From Kordiimonas gwangyangensis DSM 19435 = JCM 12864 (lineage in GTDB: Bacteria; Pseudomonadota; Alphaproteobacteria; Sphingomonadales; Kordiimonadaceae): DNA of 64,000 nucleotides. The notes under the pieces were generated by a model. That model was not told the DNA's origin, searched no databases, and saw only the letters and a list, made by a program, of their open reading frames with translations. The position numbers and the translations under genes were made by a program. The stretch covers positions 160,716 to 224,715 of the forward strand of contig NZ_AQXF01000002.1 of assembly GCF_000375545.1 (NCBI RefSeq), in the 5' to 3' direction. Numbering within the stretch: the first letter of the stretch is position 1; each line of letters starts with the position of its first letter. Positions 28,960-38,386 of the stretch are shown piece after piece.

Positions 28960-30174
28960 TTATTCTTGGGCAATGATTTTTGACAACATTTCGGGAATGC
29001 TGCATTGCGCCGGTTGTGTCATTGCGCCTAGCCATCGGCTTTGTGATTTTCCTGTGCAGAAATCTACACCCGGAAAATCGTCTGCGGCTCGCATTAGATC
29101 TTCGGGGTCCTCTGGGGATAGATTGTAAGTTGCGAGGCCGGGAAAGAAGTTGTCCAAGTCTGGTTCAACAACGTTATTCACTTCGCGGAAACGCCCGCCA
29201 TCGCGTTCCTTGACCCGTCCCTCAATAATGTTATTCGCGAGAGTCGCGAAGCTGCCTGAGAAACGTACGTCAACACCGGCTGTATTCAGGATGGTGTTGT
29301 TAATAAGTTCGGTATTCGCTGCGCTATTGAGATAGATCCCCACATCGTTCGGACAGTTCAAAATAATATTGGAACGCATTACACCCTTGTAATGCTGAAT
29401 GGTACAGGAGCGGCCCTGACAAAAGCGTGGATCCTTAGTGCCTCCGCCTCCAAAGGACAGCCCTAAACGAACACCTCCCGATGAACGCCATTCACAAATG
29501 ACCAGATTACGCTCGAAGAGGCCATGATCCGAATTACCTTTAAGAAAGGCTGCATAACTAATTTTATCGCCTTTAGCCTTAGCAAAGTCAGCAATGAAAT
29601 TGTGTTTTATTTCCCAGTGCTGTCCGCCTACGACATCGATAGGTGTGACTGGATTACCGGTCTCGCGAGGGCGTCGATTGTAGATATAATTGTCCTCAAT
29701 TGTCACATGGTCAGGAAACTGCTGCAAATCATCTATGATTTTGCCATTGCCTTTAATTGCGGCATTAAAATCTATCAGGCGATTGTTTTTGATAGTTATA
29801 TGATCGGCATCGCCGACGATCTGAAATGCATGTTCACAATTATTGTCCGTTTCACATACGCCTACAAATTCCACACCTTCAATTGTCCAGTGACTGCCCG
29901 TCACTTTGAAGCCTATCGTAACAGGGACCTGAATTGTCACTTTCCCTGCTGTAGCGGGGCGAATGGTTATTGGCGCGGCAGCAGTCCCACTTGCGGAGAG
30001 TTCAATTGTGCGGGGAAGTCTGTACAGGCCGGGATAAACAGCAAATATATCGCCAGGTTTGGCGGTTTTGACATATTTGTTGAAATCATCATCCGCAATA
30101 AGGATTTCGTCGGCGCGCACAGCTGTAATGGACAGCAGTGCCAAGCAAAAAGCCGCGATGATGTTTGTTCTCAT
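28960..30174 (-). CDS. Secreted right-handed beta-helix protein (polysaccharide lyase-like)
   Basis: A 404-residue exported protein with a clear signal peptide (RTNIIAAFCLALLSITAVRA, cleaved near residue 21). From about residue 60 it consists of beta-helix coils with recurring HxTIxxN-type repeats (HWTIEGVEFVG, HITIKNNRLI, HVTIEDNYIYN, NTELINNTILN, ATLANNIIEG), as in pectate lyase, chondroitinase B and PL6 alginate lyase folds. It probably binds or cleaves an acidic polysaccharide, but the catalytic residues cannot be assigned by eye. The ATG at 30174 has a GGGGGAG ribosome site. It is the last gene of the reverse-strand stretch, 75 bp after the DUF4175-like cluster, and may be transcribed with it. 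Confidence 0.75.
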   Translation of the reverse strand: MRTNIIAAFCLALLSITAVRADEILIADDDFNKYVKTAKPGDIFAVYPGLYRLPRTIELSASGTAAAPITIRPATAGKVTIQVPVTIGFKVTGSHWTIEGVEFVGVCETDNNCEHAFQIVGDADHITIKNNRLIDFNAAIKGNGKIIDDLQQFPDHVTIEDNYIYNRRPRETGNPVTPIDVVGGQHWEIKHNFIADFAKAKGDKISYAAFLKGNSDHGLFERNLVICEWRSSGGVRLGLSFGGGGTKDPRFCQGRSCTIQHYKGVMRSNIILNCPNDVGIYLNSAANTELINNTILNTAGVDVRFSGSFATLANNIIEGRVKERDGGRFREVNNVVEPDLDNFFPGLATYNLSPEDPEDLMRAADDFPGVDFCTGKSQSRWLGAMTQPAQCSIPEMLSKIIAQE

Positions 30175-30249
30175 TCTGCTCCCCCGGGAAAACTGCATAA
30201 AGGTTATGCCTTATTTTAACCTTCTGCGGCTTTGGGCTCAACGGCAAGT

Positions 30250-32100
30250 TTACGACGCAAGCTTTCGTTCGGTCCACAGAAGACAGGCACACACTATAAA
30301 GAGTATTCCTAAGAGCGCCGAGCTAAACAAGCTGCGGGTGTTTACCCTTGCCTTTGTCAGTTGATCCGGCTTTTGTGCGCCGACACGAAGTTTGGTGGCC
30401 GTGCGGCGTTCCCAGGCAAAATTGGCAGCCCAATCATTATTGTCGAAGACATAAAAATAATCGCTATCCAAAGATTTGCCATCAGTGTTCAACAGTGACC
30501 GGCGATACCAGCCTGTGTTCTGAGGTTCAAAAAAGGAACATGCCCTGTCAGATGAGAAGCGATCAGCTGCAAGAGTTTGGGTTTGCGTAAGCTTGGCTCC
30601 GACATGTTCTATCTGGACAGAAGCGCTCACATTGTTGACGAGGCCACAATTTGCCAGGCGGTCTCCCAATCGTGGAAGCAAATTGTCCGCGTGGGGTATC
30701 AGGCGCGCAGCACCGGTTGTGCGCCCGACTTTGCCAGCAATATATGTCCAGTATGAAGAATATATGCCTTTGTTTCCGGCAAGGACCCAAGCATATGACT
30801 GCCGCAACCATGAAACAGCGATGCGGCCAAGGCCATATGATTTGACAACACTGACGGGGCCTTTTTGCTCGCTACCGACGAGTGGTGCCCAGCCCTCGAC
30901 ATATGCAGAAACAGGTAAGGTGGGGAGGGCAACGTCACTTTCGGAAAGTTGTGTTGGCCACTGAGGCCTAACTGCATTTGTTCGACTTTCTGAGGGAACG
31001 AGGGAAATGCCCGTTAAAAGATTGTCCGGCTGTTCCTGCAGCTGCTGTACCAAAGCGCTGTCGGCTTGGATAAACAGGCCTAGGCCGTTGACTATAGCTG
31101 TGTCCAAAGCAAGGCGCTGCGTGTCTGTAAGGTCCGAATAAGCCCGACCATCCATGACCACAATATCAAATGCTGAAAAATCGAAAGACTGAAGCATCCC
31201 TTCCGACGCGGCCGCTGGCTCTGTGGAGCCCGCTATGATGTAGCGACCCTTGCTCACAGTGCTCAGCGCAGTGATCTGCGCACCATAGCTGTGTGCCCAT
31301 GCAGAAAAGTGTCTGGCCTCAAAGCCGGGCGCAGATTGAAGCAATAGAATCTTGGTTGTTACCGGCGACGTTACCGATAGCGCAATGTGTTCCTTATCAA
31401 GTTCCGTGCTCTCCCGATCCGTCACCTCTAATGTATAGGTGATGGGGCCGGGCAGGGGTGTGCTGGCGGATAGCGAAAAACGACCACCTGCCCGGACTTT
31501 CTGCATTGAGATCTCGCGGCCGGCCGGATCAGCCAGCGCAATTTTGAAAATTTCGCTCTCTTCTGCTGCCTGAGAGGCCTCAAAGGTGCCGGTTACCGTC
31601 CAAGTGTCACCCACATACACGACTTTGGGCCACCTGACATCTATGATACCGGTTGGAGCATCACGCGGTGTGTCCCATTCAATTTTCAAACGACTGTCAA
31701 GTTTTTGCCAATCAGCTTCCCTCAATCCATATCCTAAAAGGTGAACAGTATCAGGAGAGTTTGCTATATGTGGAAGCGCGGAAATGCTTGGCAAGCGCGG
31801 CGCACCCTCTACTGCTTTTGATAGCCAAGGGGCGCTATATGTCTCAAATTTCTGCGCCTCGTCAGGCAAGGCATCCTGGTCCGTAATGACCGTAACCTTG
31901 AGCGGCTCGCTATCGGTTGTTTGTGGGTCAAACAGGAGGAGCAACAGTGCTGCGTATGCGGCGATGTTCAGGCCGACTACCGCAAGGTGCCGCTTTTTGT
32001 TGGTGGTTCTCTTGCAAGCAGCCTTGTATGAAGCCAATACGGTGGCGACGCAAAATGGCAAAGCCAATATCAGCCAGGTTATAGGAATTGCGAAGGTCAT
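30250..32100 (-). CDS. Large membrane-anchored protein of the MoxR/DUF58 cluster
   Basis: A 616-residue protein with two N-terminal membrane helices (about 1-50: AIPITWLILALPFCVATVLA and LNIAAYAALLLLLFDP), a large extracytoplasmic region with beta-sandwich character (about 130-230) and a glutamine-amidotransferase-like alpha/beta segment (DIVVMDGRAYSDLTDTQRLA and GLGLFIQADSALVQQL), then a final C-terminal helix (SSALLGILFIVCACLLW). The ATG at 32100 overlaps the preceding stop as ATGA. Proteins of this layout close BatA/DUF58/MoxR clusters. Probably a periplasm-facing partner of the DUF4175-like protein; its function is unknown. Confidence 0.7.
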   Translation of the reverse strand: MTFAIPITWLILALPFCVATVLASYKAACKRTTNKKRHLAVVGLNIAAYAALLLLLFDPQTTDSEPLKVTVITDQDALPDEAQKFETYSAPWLSKAVEGAPRLPSISALPHIANSPDTVHLLGYGLREADWQKLDSRLKIEWDTPRDAPTGIIDVRWPKVVYVGDTWTVTGTFEASQAAEESEIFKIALADPAGREISMQKVRAGGRFSLSASTPLPGPITYTLEVTDRESTELDKEHIALSVTSPVTTKILLLQSAPGFEARHFSAWAHSYGAQITALSTVSKGRYIIAGSTEPAAASEGMLQSFDFSAFDIVVMDGRAYSDLTDTQRLALDTAIVNGLGLFIQADSALVQQLQEQPDNLLTGISLVPSESRTNAVRPQWPTQLSESDVALPTLPVSAYVEGWAPLVGSEQKGPVSVVKSYGLGRIAVSWLRQSYAWVLAGNKGIYSSYWTYIAGKVGRTTGAARLIPHADNLLPRLGDRLANCGLVNNVSASVQIEHVGAKLTQTQTLAADRFSSDRACSFFEPQNTGWYRRSLLNTDGKSLDSDYFYVFDNNDWAANFAWERRTATKLRVGAQKPDQLTKARVNTRSLFSSALLGILFIVCACLLWTERKLAS

Positions 32101-34331
32101 GGCTGTACCCAACTTTCAATCACCGGGTCCCGTTCAAAATAGAAGCTACGTCTGGGCTGCGGGGCCGAAACAGGCGCTGAAAGAAGCCCCCAAAGCGCTG
32201 CTTGAACCTTTGATTTGCAGTCACGACAGTCGGCCGGTGTGAGGGACTTCGATAACAGTATTTTTTCAATGGCGGCGGCATGCGCAATAAAGGCAGGCCT
32301 CTCCTCTGCGCTTTTCACAAAGTATGCGCTTAGTTCTTCGAGGATGGCGCGGGCTTCATCGGTGAATTCGTTATTCTCATTGAGGAAGATGAAGCCCTTT
32401 TGGATCAAAACCTGATCTTCTGTTGGCGCAATCTCCTCGCGGATGATGTCGCTCCGGCTTTGTATATCCTTCAACTCACCGGTCAGGCGTTTTTCTTCAC
32501 TTACCGGAGGTGGCTCGAAGCCAAGACGTTTGACATAGATCCTGTCCGCTTGTTTGGCCAACTTCAGGAACTTCAGCGCTTCATATTCGAAGGGCAGGGC
32601 CTTCTCTGGCTCAGCCAGCATCAGATGCAGTTCAGCCTGCCACATTTCATTCACCGCTTTTTTCATCAACGTTTTGGGGTCGCGTTTTGCAATGGGCCCA
32701 ATGTCGGCTTCCTCATGTGCGTGCCCAAATTTTGCAACGAGTTCGGAAGCGCCTTCTCGCGATTGTCCCAGACGCGTGGTCTCGCCATGGTCGTGTCCAA
32801 CATCGGGGCGTTCTTCCCGACCTTCGTGATCGTCGTGATCATTGCCATGTTCAGCGGTTGGTTCGGAAACGCTGGATAGCTGCTCGCCAGGGCCTTCCCC
32901 GAATTCGTCCCCAAGGTATTGCCCATAGCGTTGCTTCAGGTCGCTTTGTGCCTGTCCAAGTCCATAGGATGTCTCTTTAAACGTCGTTTTATTAAGGACG
33001 GGTCCATCTGCAATCAATTGCTCGGTTTCGATGATGATTTGACGTTGGCTTTTGAAGTATTCAGGAACGAAGTCGGTTACGATTCCGTCCGCTGCCAGCT
33101 CATTTTCTGCTTCGTCAAGCCAGCGAATTATAACGGTCGCAGATTTTGAGGTATTGGCCTCCGGCGTTCGATTGTCAGTGGCAACAACCGCAAAATAAAG
33201 CTCGTCTCCTGGCTCCATGCCCAGCGTACGTAGGTCCCAATTTTTGATGTATTCGTCCCCTTCAGGGCCAACATTTTTCTTTTCAAAGGAAAATACTTCG
33301 TCACGGAACTTTACAGCTTCACCTGTGCCTTTCGCGACGGAGGCCAGAATTTGTGTCTCTGCAATGCCAAAGTCATCCTGGATTTGCGAACGAAGTTGAA
33401 ATACAGGCTCCGCCGTTTTCGAAAACTCTAGAGTGGTCGATTTGGGATCTAAAATACGGATCGCTGGTTTTTTGTCTCTTGTCACACTCAGCGTGTAAAT
33501 ACTGTCCAATGTTTGGCTCTGATCGTTGTCCCTCACAGCGAACTGGAAAAGCATTGTTCGTTCGGCCTGAAGTGTAACAACGAAGTCATTTCCTTCTTGA
33601 GCGACAAAGGCCATGGCCGCGCCACCTGAGGGTAATAGTTCATACTTGGCCTCGGAATCAGAAAACGACGCAGTTATGCGGATTTCACTGTTTTCCAGTG
33701 CTTCAATATTGAGGCTCTGGCCGCTTGTGGTGGATAGGCCCGTGTAAGCCGGCGGAGTAACATCAACTTGAACTGCGAGAAGTGTCGGCAGTTTATTGTT
33801 CTCGGATTGTGCTACCGCCAGTTCTCGCGGATCTGATGCTGGTGAAAAATCAAATGAAATTGGTCCTACAAACGTGGCGGCAGCGGCGATTGTCAGGGCC
33901 AGGCTCAATGCAAGCATGCGGTGCGTGTTTGCGAGGGCTGGCAACCAAAGATCGCGGCTTTCAAGGTGATGGAGAAGCCGTGGTTTAATCTTTTCCCTTT
34001 GCAGCCGGTGCAACAGCAGGTCCTCCGCCGAGGTGGACGCCATCAATTGCGCGCTCTCTTCGAGGTCTGGCGAAGTGCGATTGAGATAGAGCAGGAAATC
34101 AAGCTCGCTGAGCGTGGGCCTGTTCAAGACCAGATGGATTGCCCAACAGGTGCCGAAAACGGCAAGGCCGATGCATGCTGACAACATGGGCGTAGTGCCA
34201 AGAACACGCGCAGCAGCAAAGACCATAAACATTGACGGCACCCAGTAGAGACCAACTCTCAGTATCAAGCGCCGCTGCATTAGGTGTCTTGCTTGCCGGA
34301 TTTTGACCGAAAGCGAACCGTGATCAGTCAT
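32097..34331 (-). CDS. DUF4175-like membrane protein, 744 residues
   Basis: A 744-residue protein with an N-terminal basic segment and two membrane helices (about residues 25-70), a third at about 145-165, then an extracytoplasmic part with Ig-like beta segments (about 170-400: YTGLSTTSGQSLNIEAL and IQDDFGIAETQILASV). The C-terminal half is charged and helix-rich, including a His/Glu/Asp-rich stretch at about 500-540 (EHGNDHDDHEGREERPDVGH) that could bind metal. The layout matches DUF4175-type proteins of MoxR clusters. It overlaps the upstream gene by 8 bp and the downstream gene by 4 bp, so the group is co-translated. Function unknown. Confidence 0.7.
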   Translation of the reverse strand: MTDHGSLSVKIRQARHLMQRRLILRVGLYWVPSMFMVFAAARVLGTTPMLSACIGLAVFGTCWAIHLVLNRPTLSELDFLLYLNRTSPDLEESAQLMASTSAEDLLLHRLQREKIKPRLLHHLESRDLWLPALANTHRMLALSLALTIAAAATFVGPISFDFSPASDPRELAVAQSENNKLPTLLAVQVDVTPPAYTGLSTTSGQSLNIEALENSEIRITASFSDSEAKYELLPSGGAAMAFVAQEGNDFVVTLQAERTMLFQFAVRDNDQSQTLDSIYTLSVTRDKKPAIRILDPKSTTLEFSKTAEPVFQLRSQIQDDFGIAETQILASVAKGTGEAVKFRDEVFSFEKKNVGPEGDEYIKNWDLRTLGMEPGDELYFAVVATDNRTPEANTSKSATVIIRWLDEAENELAADGIVTDFVPEYFKSQRQIIIETEQLIADGPVLNKTTFKETSYGLGQAQSDLKQRYGQYLGDEFGEGPGEQLSSVSEPTAEHGNDHDDHEGREERPDVGHDHGETTRLGQSREGASELVAKFGHAHEEADIGPIAKRDPKTLMKKAVNEMWQAELHLMLAEPEKALPFEYEALKFLKLAKQADRIYVKRLGFEPPPVSEEKRLTGELKDIQSRSDIIREEIAPTEDQVLIQKGFIFLNENNEFTDEARAILEELSAYFVKSAEERPAFIAHAAAIEKILLSKSLTPADCRDCKSKVQAALWGLLSAPVSAPQPRRSFYFERDPVIESWVQP

Positions 34332-35628
34332 GGCGGACCCTTTCGCTCACATAACGTTCCAAAGACCAAAGGGCTATCAGAATGAGAGCTAGCCATAAGC
34401 GGGTAGGTACGGGCTGGCGTAAACCTGAGATTTCAGTGTCTGCCGATTCCGTTGGTACTGGCGCGTTTACCGTTGCAGCAGGATATCTCTGGTGCAACTC
34501 GTCGCGGTCATTCATTAGCAACGACAACAACACGATTGGAAACTCCGGCTGCTTGCTCAAACTGTCTGGTCCGTCCGACAGGCTGAATTGCAACTCGTAT
34601 TCTTTCCCCTGCGAGTTATGTGCCTGCGTGAGCAAAGGCACCCCGCCTACTGTTTGCCAGATGTCCTTGCCCTGATGAGCCTTGGATGGCGAAACGCTTG
34701 CGCGGAATTGAGTGAAGGGGTAACTACCGAGCGATATATTCTCCGGCGTACCGCTTTCAGTAGTATCGGGTGAAAGTTTTAAAATACGACCACCAGCCTT
34801 CAGTTGCCGGGGCCATGCCCCCAGGTCCTTCCGGCTTGCCCAGATCAGCCAATCAATTTCTCCATTTTCTTGGCTGGGCGTTTCTTCCGCGCTGAATACC
34901 TGCAAATCGAGAGAAATGGACCGATGCTCTGATAGTGTCCGAATGGCTTTCGCGATATCGGCAGCCTGCTGGCCAAAATCGTTGTCTTTTATCAGAATAA
35001 TTGAAAGTACCCGCTGGTCAGCGTCAGTCGGTGATGGCGCCTCATCAATGTGCCAAACGATGTCAAAGTTACCAAGTGCACCGATGTCAGATAAATCCGA
35101 TGCCTTATTTGTTGCAAATACGTGGACTGGGCCGTTGTATTGCTTTTCACTTAGCTCCCCTAGCAGTGTGCCAGCAACGCTGAAGTTTTGATTATTAACA
35201 TCAACTACATCATCTATATCGTTGATATTAATTGATTTTACATCTCCTGATAAAATGCCTGCTGTTCCGCTACCGGCTGTGCTGAAGGCCGATAGCCAAT
35301 CTTCTCTCGACGCCTTTTGGGCCCACGCAGGGGTGACAAATACGCTGCTTTCCGATGTTCCTTTTCCTTTGGTTGACATCAGTTCGGCTACACACAATGC
35401 AGCTAGGGCAAGTATCGCAATACGAAGGAGAAGCAATATCAGGTTTGTTAGCTTGACCTCCGTGACACGTTTGCTCTTTGCGCCACGAATAAAATCGAGG
35501 GTCCCTACGACAACAAGATTTCCCTTACTCTTGTTAAGGAGGTGAATCAGTATTGGAACCGCAACCGCCAGCAGTGCCAGCAAGCCGAGCGGATTTGCGA
35601 AGTGGAACATGCCAAAAAGCGAGCTCAT
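34324..35628 (-). CDS. BatA-like protein with N-terminal double membrane helix
   Basis: A 434-residue protein opening with the BatA-type N-terminal double transmembrane domain (NPLGLLALLAVAVPILIHLL and LTNLILLLLRIAILALAAL, residues about 9-85, with GTLDFIR between), a soluble alpha/beta region and one C-terminal helix (TRLWLALILIALWSLERYV). A von Willebrand-like fold is likely but an intact MIDAS (DxSxS) is not seen. It directly abuts the DUF58 stop. Such proteins accompany MoxR ATPases and are thought to help assemble or activate envelope or metal-enzyme complexes. Confidence 0.8.
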   Translation of the reverse strand: MSSLFGMFHFANPLGLLALLAVAVPILIHLLNKSKGNLVVVGTLDFIRGAKSKRVTEVKLTNLILLLLRIAILALAALCVAELMSTKGKGTSESSVFVTPAWAQKASREDWLSAFSTAGSGTAGILSGDVKSININDIDDVVDVNNQNFSVAGTLLGELSEKQYNGPVHVFATNKASDLSDIGALGNFDIVWHIDEAPSPTDADQRVLSIILIKDNDFGQQAADIAKAIRTLSEHRSISLDLQVFSAEETPSQENGEIDWLIWASRKDLGAWPRQLKAGGRILKLSPDTTESGTPENISLGSYPFTQFRASVSPSKAHQGKDIWQTVGGVPLLTQAHNSQGKEYELQFSLSDGPDSLSKQPEFPIVLLSLLMNDRDELHQRYPAATVNAPVPTESADTEISGLRQPVPTRLWLALILIALWSLERYVSERVRHD

Positions 35629-36534
35629 CTATCGTTCCACCCTCATTCTACTTTTCAAGAAGTCGAAAATGGAGGCATCCATTGGTTCGTCCACGTTAAC
35701 AGTAGATTTCGTGACAGACATTTGCCCGAGACTTTGCTCAAGTGCGGCTTCAAAATTCGCGCGTTTTGCCCGATAATGTGTGCGCGCATCGCTTGCGGAA
35801 ATGCGTATTTGCTCGCCTGTTTCAGCGTCTTCGAAACGGATAATCCCACTGTATGGAAAATCGATTTCGGCATTGTTGACAAGCTGCGCCGCAACGACTT
35901 CGGTGTGCCGACCTGTAAGTGAGCGGGTCACATCCAGTATCTCTGTCTCGTGTTCAAAGAAGTCGCTAATGACAAAAACGAGCCCAGGCACCTGAAGCGG
36001 TCTGAGTACGGGCATAATGTTACCATTGGCGGGAAAGCTCTTGCGCGCTCGAATGCGCGCTAGTTCGAGGAGGAGGGCGGTCCAATGTTGCTCGCCGCTT
36101 CCAAGAGGAATGACGTGATGACCTTCGCTCGACAGTGCGAGCAGGCCGATGCGGTCTCCCTGCCTGTGCGCGATATAGGACAACGTCGCGATAAGATGCG
36201 CAGCATAGTCAAGTTTTGACCAGCGCGGCTCTGAGGTGTCGGTACGCGAGGTGACATCCATTGATGCACTGGCATCCAGAAGGAACCACACTGCAATTTC
36301 ACTTTCCCGCTCTGCCTCCCTGACAAAATAACGATCTGAGCGGGCGAACAGTTTCCAGTCGATACGCCCAAGGTCATCGCCGTCTTCATAAGAGCGATAC
36401 TGGCTGAATTCTATGCCTACGCCACGCTGACGGCTTTGATGCATTCCGTGCAGGAATCCATCTGCCACCGTCTTGGCAATAAGCGGCATATCTTTCACCC
36501 TCGCGAGGGTTTTGGGATCTATGAAACGTTCCAT
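35629..36534 (-). CDS. DUF58 domain protein (von Willebrand-like)
   Basis: A 301-residue soluble protein of the DUF58 family. The characteristic GIEFSQYRSYEDGDDLGRI and RIDWKLFARSDRYFVREAERE blocks (about residues 38-77) are followed by a von Willebrand A-like fold with the metal site DASASMD. These proteins act as partners of MoxR AAA ATPases, which remodel them. It is 9 bp from the upstream MoxR gene and abuts the downstream BatA-like gene. Confidence 0.9.
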   Translation of the reverse strand: MERFIDPKTLARVKDMPLIAKTVADGFLHGMHQSRQRGVGIEFSQYRSYEDGDDLGRIDWKLFARSDRYFVREAERESEIAVWFLLDASASMDVTSRTDTSEPRWSKLDYAAHLIATLSYIAHRQGDRIGLLALSSEGHHVIPLGSGEQHWTALLLELARIRARKSFPANGNIMPVLRPLQVPGLVFVISDFFEHETEILDVTRSLTGRHTEVVAAQLVNNAEIDFPYSGIIRFEDAETGEQIRISASDARTHYRAKRANFEAALEQSLGQMSVTKSTVNVDEPMDASIFDFLKSRMRVER

Positions 36535-36543
36535 TTGCCGAGA

Positions 36544-37539
36544 TCAGCTCATTGGGCTTGTTGGCACATTCACTTCATGGAAGAGCGCGGCAATAATGTC
36601 TTCTACCTTGATATCCTCCGCCTCGGCCTGGAAGCTCAGGAGCACCCGGTGGCGCAGAACGGCATTTGATACAAATCGGATGTCATCGAGGGTCACGGCA
36701 TACCGGCCACTCAGAAGTGCTTTTGCTTTCGCACATTTCACAAGTGCCTGGCCGGCCCGCGGGCCGGAACCCCATTTGACATAGGATTTAACAAGCTCAA
36801 CACTGCTCTCCTGTGGTCTTGTTGCTCGTACAATGCGAGCAACATAGGTCAGCAGCGCAGGTGAAATCTCAACGGTCGAGACAAGCTTTTGCAGCGCGAC
36901 AATATCTTCGCCCTCAAGCACTTTGTTGAGCTCCGCTTTATAGGAGCCTGTTGTGCGGTTCAGGATCTCCACTTCGTCTGCTTCGGTAGGATAACCTACA
37001 CGGATGAACATCAGGAAGCGGTCAAGTTGTGCTTCAGGCAAGGGATATGTACCAGCCTGTTCAACCGGGTTTTGTGTTGCAAGTACGAAGAAAGGTTTGG
37101 GAAGATCATACCGTTCGCTGCCGTAGCTGACGCTATGCTCCTGCATGGCTTCAAGAAGGGCGGCTTGCGTTTTTGGGGGCGTGCGGTTGATCTCATCGGC
37201 CAGCAAAATGTTGGTAAACAATGGCCCTTTACGGAACTTGAAGAAGCGTTTGCCGGTGCTGTGGTCTTCCTCAAGGATCTCGGTGCCAATGATATCACTC
37301 GGCATCAAATCCGGCGTGAACTGCACCCGGTGGAAGTCAAGCGCGAGGGTTTTGGCGAGCGTGTTCACCATCAGCGTTTTCGCGAGCCCCGGTACACCTT
37401 CAAGAAGGCAATGCCCGCCGGCAAGGATGCTGATCAGCAGCTCCTCAATGATCTCCCGTTGGCCAACGATAACTTTGCCAACCTCGCTCACGACCTGATC
37501 AAGCTGGCTGATCTTTGTTTTTACAGTCTGTTCGTCCAT
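36544..37539 (-). CDS. MoxR-family AAA+ ATPase
   Basis: A 331-residue chaperone-like ATPase. Walker A is GVPGLAKT (about residues 44-51), Walker B LLADEINRTPPKTQAALLEAMQE (about 111-133), sensor 1 ATQNPVEQAGTYPLPEAQLDRF, and an arginine-rich C-terminal lid. MoxR ATPases act on neighbouring DUF58/VWA proteins in maturation of enzymes or envelope functions. The gene follows the DUF4159 gene with a 34-bp gap on the reverse strand. Confidence 0.93.
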   Translation of the reverse strand: MDEQTVKTKISQLDQVVSEVGKVIVGQREIIEELLISILAGGHCLLEGVPGLAKTLMVNTLAKTLALDFHRVQFTPDLMPSDIIGTEILEEDHSTGKRFFKFRKGPLFTNILLADEINRTPPKTQAALLEAMQEHSVSYGSERYDLPKPFFVLATQNPVEQAGTYPLPEAQLDRFLMFIRVGYPTEADEVEILNRTTGSYKAELNKVLEGEDIVALQKLVSTVEISPALLTYVARIVRATRPQESSVELVKSYVKWGSGPRAGQALVKCAKAKALLSGRYAVTLDDIRFVSNAVLRHRVLLSFQAEAEDIKVEDIIAALFHEVNVPTSPMS

Positions 37540-37573
37540 CTTTTTTCTCGCATGTCTTATGTGTGGAGTAACA

Positions 37574-38278
37574 TCAAGCCGTCATTGCATAGACGACGAT
37601 GTTGACCGCAAACCGAGTGTTGTCGACCCTGAGCCAACGTTTGTTCCTGAAGTCGTAGTCCCACTCACAGCCATAGTCCTTATTGCTGTATAGGACTGCA
37701 ATTTTGCCATTGATAACAATGGCTTTCAGGTAGTCGTGCACAAGATCGTCACCCCATCCATTCAGCTCCAGCCCGGTATTTGGCGGGCCGTCAAACTTGA
37801 AAAAGGACGAATAGATCGGGTGATCGTCCGGTATTTTCTGTAGGGCCTCCTCACCAAATATTTCCGCCATTTGCTGCTCGAATGTGCGCGCAAACAGGCC
37901 GTCGATGTCGTGGTTGCAGTCGTCCACGAAAACGAAGCCGCCATTTCTGACGTAGGTTTCAAAGTTTTGGCGTTCCGCCGGGTTGAACTCGACCAACCTG
38001 TGCCCTGCCATGTAGCAGAATGGCGACATGAGCATCTGTGGGTCTTCAAGAGCGATTACGCGCTCCTGAAGGTCAACCCGTATGGTTGTGTATTCGATCA
38101 GCGAATTCAGGATATTTGCCGGTGTTCGCTCGTCGACTTCCCAATCCCCGGACTCATAGCTGAGGCGCGTGAAATAGAAATCATAGTCGTTCTGAAGCTG
38201 CGTTTGCGCAGCAACTTTACTTGCGATTGGCAGTAGCCCAAGGGCGCCCAGTGATTTTATGAAAGTTCTACGATGCAC
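37574..38278 (-). CDS. Twin-arginine-exported DUF4159 protein
   Basis: A 234-residue protein with a Tat-type signal (HRRTFIKSLGALGLLPIAS), so it is probably exported folded and may bind a cofactor or metal. The mature part matches DUF4159: DYDFYFTRLSYESGDWEVDE and GGFVFVDDCNH near residues 115-125, with conserved DDHPIYSSFF. A GTG at 38278 is the apparent start. DUF4159 proteins are frequent companions of MoxR-DUF58-BatA clusters, as here. No enzymatic activity is known to me. Confidence 0.82.
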   Translation of the reverse strand: MHRRTFIKSLGALGLLPIASKVAAQTQLQNDYDFYFTRLSYESGDWEVDERTPANILNSLIEYTTIRVDLQERVIALEDPQMLMSPFCYMAGHRLVEFNPAERQNFETYVRNGGFVFVDDCNHDIDGLFARTFEQQMAEIFGEEALQKIPDDHPIYSSFFKFDGPPNTGLELNGWGDDLVHDYLKAIVINGKIAVLYSNKDYGCEWDYDFRNKRWLRVDNTRFAVNIVVYAMTA

Positions 38279-38307
38279 AATTGTTCACATTACAAATTAC
38301 CCGAGGG

Positions 38308-38331
38308 GAGGGGGCGTGATACAGCCCCCTC
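38308..38331 (-). other. GC-rich hairpin between pmbA-like and DUF4159 genes
   Basis: A perfect 8-bp inverted repeat (GAGGGGGC and GCCCCCTC) with an 8-nt loop lies between the two genes. On the reverse strand it is not followed by a U-run, so it would act as a partial terminator, an RNA-stability element or a spacer structure reducing expression of the downstream genes relative to tldD/pmbA. Confidence 0.45.
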
Positions 38332-38356
38332 GCGCCAGGTCGTTCATAAGGTTGCT

Positions 38357-38386
38357 TGTCTGACCCGGTTTAAACCGCGTCAGACA
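38357..38386. other. 30-bp palindrome over the pmbA-like stop codon
   Basis: TGTCTGAC (38357-38364) and GTCAGACA (38379-38386) flank a perfectly palindromic CGGTTTAAACCG. Only the C/C pair at 38365/38378 breaks 15 base pairs. The stop codon (TTA on this strand, 38370-38372) sits at its centre. It could be a transcript 3' structure or a protein-binding dyad. Confidence 0.5.

Noticed and set aside
29524-30219. A 231-codon open frame on the plus strand within the beta-helix gene
   Set aside because: It is antisense to a gene with a clear signal peptide and beta-helix repeats, and its own translation is Cys/Ile-rich without any motif.
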